Source: Thysanoteuthis rhombus
Lineage: Eukaryota; Mollusca; Cephalopoda; Oegopsida; Thysanoteuthidae
NCBI GenBank assembly: GCA_963457665.1
Contig: OY735209.1
Coordinates: 57,314,019 to 57,378,018 of the forward strand
Direction of reading: 5' to 3'
Length of the DNA stretch: 64,000 nt
Part shown: positions 63,200-64,000 of the stretch, piece by piece
How the letters are laid out: the number at the start of each line of letters is the position of its first letter
Numbering within the stretch: the first letter of the stretch is position 1
The notes under the pieces: model-generated
The model's input: the letters and a program-made list of their open reading frames with translations, nothing else
The model's database searches: none
What the model was told of the DNA's origin: nothing
Program-made: the position numbers and the translations under genes

Positions 63200-64000
63200 A
63201 TTAGTTGATCATCCATCATTTTGTTAAATTTTGAATTTCTCCAGCTGTAACAGCTTTCACACTTGTCAGAATAACTTACCATAAGTCTTATTTAGTAGCA
63301 AACTGACATCCATTTTAATACACCTTCCTCTTGAGGATGCTCCAGAGAATTTCAGTTGGGTTGAAATCTGAAGAAAACGATAGCTAGTCCATCGATCTAC
63401 CATTTGTTAGATGTGAGTGCTGTACCAAAATGTCTTGTCTTGTAAGAAGATAATTTTTGTATGCAGGTTGTGAGACTTGTTCATGAACCAAGGCTGAAAA
63501 TTGTCTTTTAAAAATTCAATATAAGCCAGGGAACTCATTTTTATTGCATCTGAAACATGCCAACGTTCAACCAATTCTCTCCTATAATTCCAACCCAGAA
63601 CATAACTCCTCTGCCACCTTGTGGATGCTTAGTCATACAGGACCCTCCTCTCTTCCTTTGTAATGCAGCTTGTATTCCTTCCATTCAGTCCATCCAGGGT
63701 AGCTTGGCACATGTCATTTAGAAGAACAATATCCAAGTCAATTTTCAAATATTTTCCAGATGTCTCACCTTGTGTCTGGGCTGCGATGGCGGTTGAATAT
63801 CAAGCCTAACACATTTTGTATCATGATAGAAAATTCAGCATCAAGATGATTTAGACAAATTACCTTGATCAACTTCCTTGAAAATAGTTTTGCTGCTCAA
63901 GTTTGTTTTTTCTCTGACAATACGCTTAATTCAAGGGATTAGTTATAACACTGGACTTGCCCTTATCTGATGTTTTAGAAGATGCATCACGGTCTTCAAT
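63200..64000 (-). pseudogene. Tc1-type transposase remnant, runs off the window end
   Basis: Tc1/mariner transposases carry a DD34E triad. From the right edge the minus strand reads IEDRDASSKTSDKGKSSVIT (start of the first helix-turn-helix), then IDLDIVLLNDMCQATLDGL, LGWNYRRELVERWHVSDAIK, AYIEFLKDNFQPWFMNKSHN and IIFLQDKTFWYSTH, where D-N-A-x-x-H is expected. After a shift come FQPNEILWSILKRKVY-like and AVTAGEIQNL near 63260-63350. LQDK shows the second catalytic Asp kept but DNA altered. Stops and indels are frequent. The 5' terminal repeat would lie beyond position 64000. Confidence 0.82.

Overview
The window reads as non-coding, repeat-packed DNA of an invertebrate animal. It is AT-rich and full of (TA)n, (CA)n, (GA)n and GATA microsatellites. 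It carries broken copies of RTE-like and R2-like non-LTR elements, Ty3/gypsy, mariner, Tc1 and hAT elements, and several tRNA-derived SINEs. No open reading frame longer than about 210 codons exists, and the longest ones lie in a minisatellite, a polypurine tract or repeat arms. I found no convincing host gene; two very short exon-like segments (3740-3788 and 55216-55255) are the only candidates. The style (SINEs plus RTE fragments plus TA/CA microsatellites) fits a marine mollusc, possibly a cephalopod, but that is inference from general knowledge and not proven here.

Layout. 0-6.6 kb: RTE 3' ends, dispersed families A, B and C, two adjacent hairpin elements (2321-2587), and a tRNA-derived SINE that ends in a (TA)n tract. 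6.9-11.3 kb: a decayed gypsy element whose gag, protease, RT, RNase H, integrase and pol C-terminal tail can be followed in order; an RTE fragment is inserted between protease and RT, and a probable hAT-type MITE between the integrase core and its C-terminal part. 11.4-19 kb: families A and B, an RTE end, a centrally deleted mariner, a mariner 3' stub, a SINE and an RNase H-like fragment. 19.4-19.9 kb: a 28-bp minisatellite open in all three forward frames. 21-24 kb: a very large block of imperfect alternating purine-pyrimidine simple sequence. 24-28 kb: mariner stubs, a 145-bp tandem pair and a 38-bp satellite of about 30 units with a 380-bp higher-order repeat. 28.3-30.8 kb: an unidentified, minus-strand, broken coding family split by an RTE insertion whose 5' part is inverted (twin-priming structure). 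31-45 kb: more tandem and dispersed repeats, SINEs, a mariner fragment, a foldback pair, a direct duplication and RTE ends. 45.7-49.5 kb: a hAT element related to ZBED5/FAM200-type transposases, directly followed by an R2-like LINE fragment. 50-58 kb: dispersed repeats, a polypurine tract, a long inverted repeat with internal 165-bp units and a foldback element with a tRNA-like centre. 58.8-62.8 kb: mostly featureless. 62.8-64 kb: a second copy of the TA-tailed SINE and a Tc1-type transposase remnant running off the end.

Nothing here works together as a pathway. The biology is that of transposon turnover: nested insertions, inversion on insertion, hairpin elements, tandem expansion of short units and microsatellites attached to retroposon tails. 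Letters A-H for repeat families are local labels used only in this annotation.
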